Source of the DNA: Lutraria lutraria
Lineage: Eukaryota; Mollusca; Bivalvia; Venerida; Mactridae
Direction: 5' to 3'
NCBI GenBank assembly: GCA_964023205.1
Contig: OZ026851.1
Span: forward strand, 15,941,528-16,005,527
Length of the DNA: 64,000 nt
In this document: positions 63,201-64,000 of the stretch, in pieces
Numbering within the stretch: position 1 is the stretch's first letter
Layout: each line of letters starts with the position of its first letter
Notes under the pieces: generated by a model
Databases searched by the model: none
What the model was told of the DNA's origin: nothing
The model's input: the letters and a program-made list of their open reading frames with translations, nothing else
Translations under genes and position numbers: made by a program

Positions 63201-64000
63201 TGAGCACATCTGGATGTTTAACAAACCCTACACGCTCTGAGCACATCTGGATGTTGAACAAACACTACACACACTGCACACATCTGGACGTTTAACAAAC
63301 CCTACACACACTGAGCACATCTGGACGTTTAACAAACCCTACACACACTGCACACATCTGGACGTTTAACAAACCCTACACACACTGCACACATCTGGAC
63401 GTTTAACAAACACTACACACACTGCACACATCTGGACGTTTAACAAACCCTACACACACTGTGCACACCTGGACGTTTAACAAACCCTACACGCACTGAA
63501 CACATCTGGATGTTTAATAAACCCTACACACACTGCGCACATCTGGACGTTTAACAAACACTACACGCACTGCGCACATCTGGATGTTTAACAAACCCTA
63601 CACGCACTGCGCACATCTGGACGTTTAACAAACCCTACACGCACTGCGCACATCTGGACGTTTAACAAACCCTACACACACTGAGCACATCTTGACGTTT
63701 AACAAACCCTACACGCAATGCGCACAGCTGGACGTTTAACAAACCCTACACGCAATGCGCACATCTGGACGTTTAACAAACCCTACACACACTGAGCACA
63801 TCTGGAAGTTTAACAAACCCTACACACACTGCGAACATCTGGCCGTTTAACAAACCCTACACAAACTGCGCACATCTGGACGTTTAACAAACCCTTCACA
63901 CACTGCGCACATCTGGACGTTTAACAAACCCTAAACACACTGCGCACATCTGGACGTTTAACAAACCCTACACACACTGCGCAGATCTGGATGTTTAACA
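51212..64000 (+). repeat. 37-bp satellite array, at least 12.8 kb, open at the right window edge
   Basis: Unit: ACGTTTAACAAACCCTACAC, then ACACTGCGCACATCTGG, 37 bases, about 345 copies head to tail with no spacers. Variation is concentrated at a few sites: GACG/GATG, CACAC/CACGC, CACTG/CAATG, GCGCAC/GAGCAC/ACACAC. Rare units of 35, 36 or 38 bases occur. Marker units (GAACATCTGGCCG) at 55147, 57105, 57734, 59397, 60026 (AAACATCTGGCCG) and 63833 show ordered higher-order duplication. No open frame or RNA gene interrupts it. Confidence 0.97.

Noticed and set aside
51212..64000. CRISPR-like direct repeats
   Set aside because: Units are adjacent with no unique spacers, there are no cas genes, and the genome is animal.
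51212..64000. Telomeric repeat suspected from the AAACCCTA core
   Set aside because: The core occurs once per 37-bp unit and is not a run of CCCTAA/TTAGGG, the expected molluscan telomere repeat.

Overview
The window is animal nuclear DNA, almost certainly from a bivalve mollusc and possibly a mytilid mussel. The host call rests on three things seen here: a spliced, GT-AG gene for a multi-VWA, chitin-binding shell matrix protein of the Pif/BMSP type; SINE relics with the 'gtgcgacgtt' tail common in bivalve genomes; and long AT-rich introns full of short foldback elements. No prokaryotic organisation is present. Species cannot be fixed from the sequence alone.

Layout. (1) 386-27511, plus strand: a 36-exon gene whose exons join in phase without a break into a 2215-residue secreted protein: signal peptide, VWA1, Thr/Pro linker, VWA2, linker, VWA3, linker, VWA4, linker, three cysteine-rich chitin-binding-like modules, the front part of a LamG-like domain, a Trp/Gly/Ser-rich low-complexity region, a furin-like KKRRKR site, and a C-terminal LamG-like tail. 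(2) 27512-29756: convergent intergenic gap with a SINE relic. (3) 29757-41380, minus strand: an eight-exon gene for a 467-residue Cys-loop receptor subunit of the nicotinic type, with unusual pore and ligand-site residues. One of its introns holds a 37-copy, 35-bp minisatellite. (4) 41381-51200: no gene recognised; SINE and MITE-like elements, a 43-bp minisatellite at 46.0-47.1 kb and a degenerate ~145-bp repeat block at 50.1-51.05 kb. (5) About 51212 to the right edge: a 37-bp satellite array of at least 12.8 kb with higher-order structure, running out of the window.

The two genes are convergent and show no functional link. The first would act in the extracellular shell matrix of the mantle: chitin binding, protein-protein contacts through VWA domains, and a low-complexity region that could contact mineral or silk-like framework. 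The second would be a membrane ion channel subunit. The most interesting points are an unannotated-looking 63-bp in-frame cassette exon candidate inside VWA2, a LamG fold apparently split by a low-complexity insertion that ends in a proprotein-cleavage site, repeated W-x-W plus amphipathic-helix modules, a VWA4 domain with a changed MIDAS motif, and the ordered satellite.
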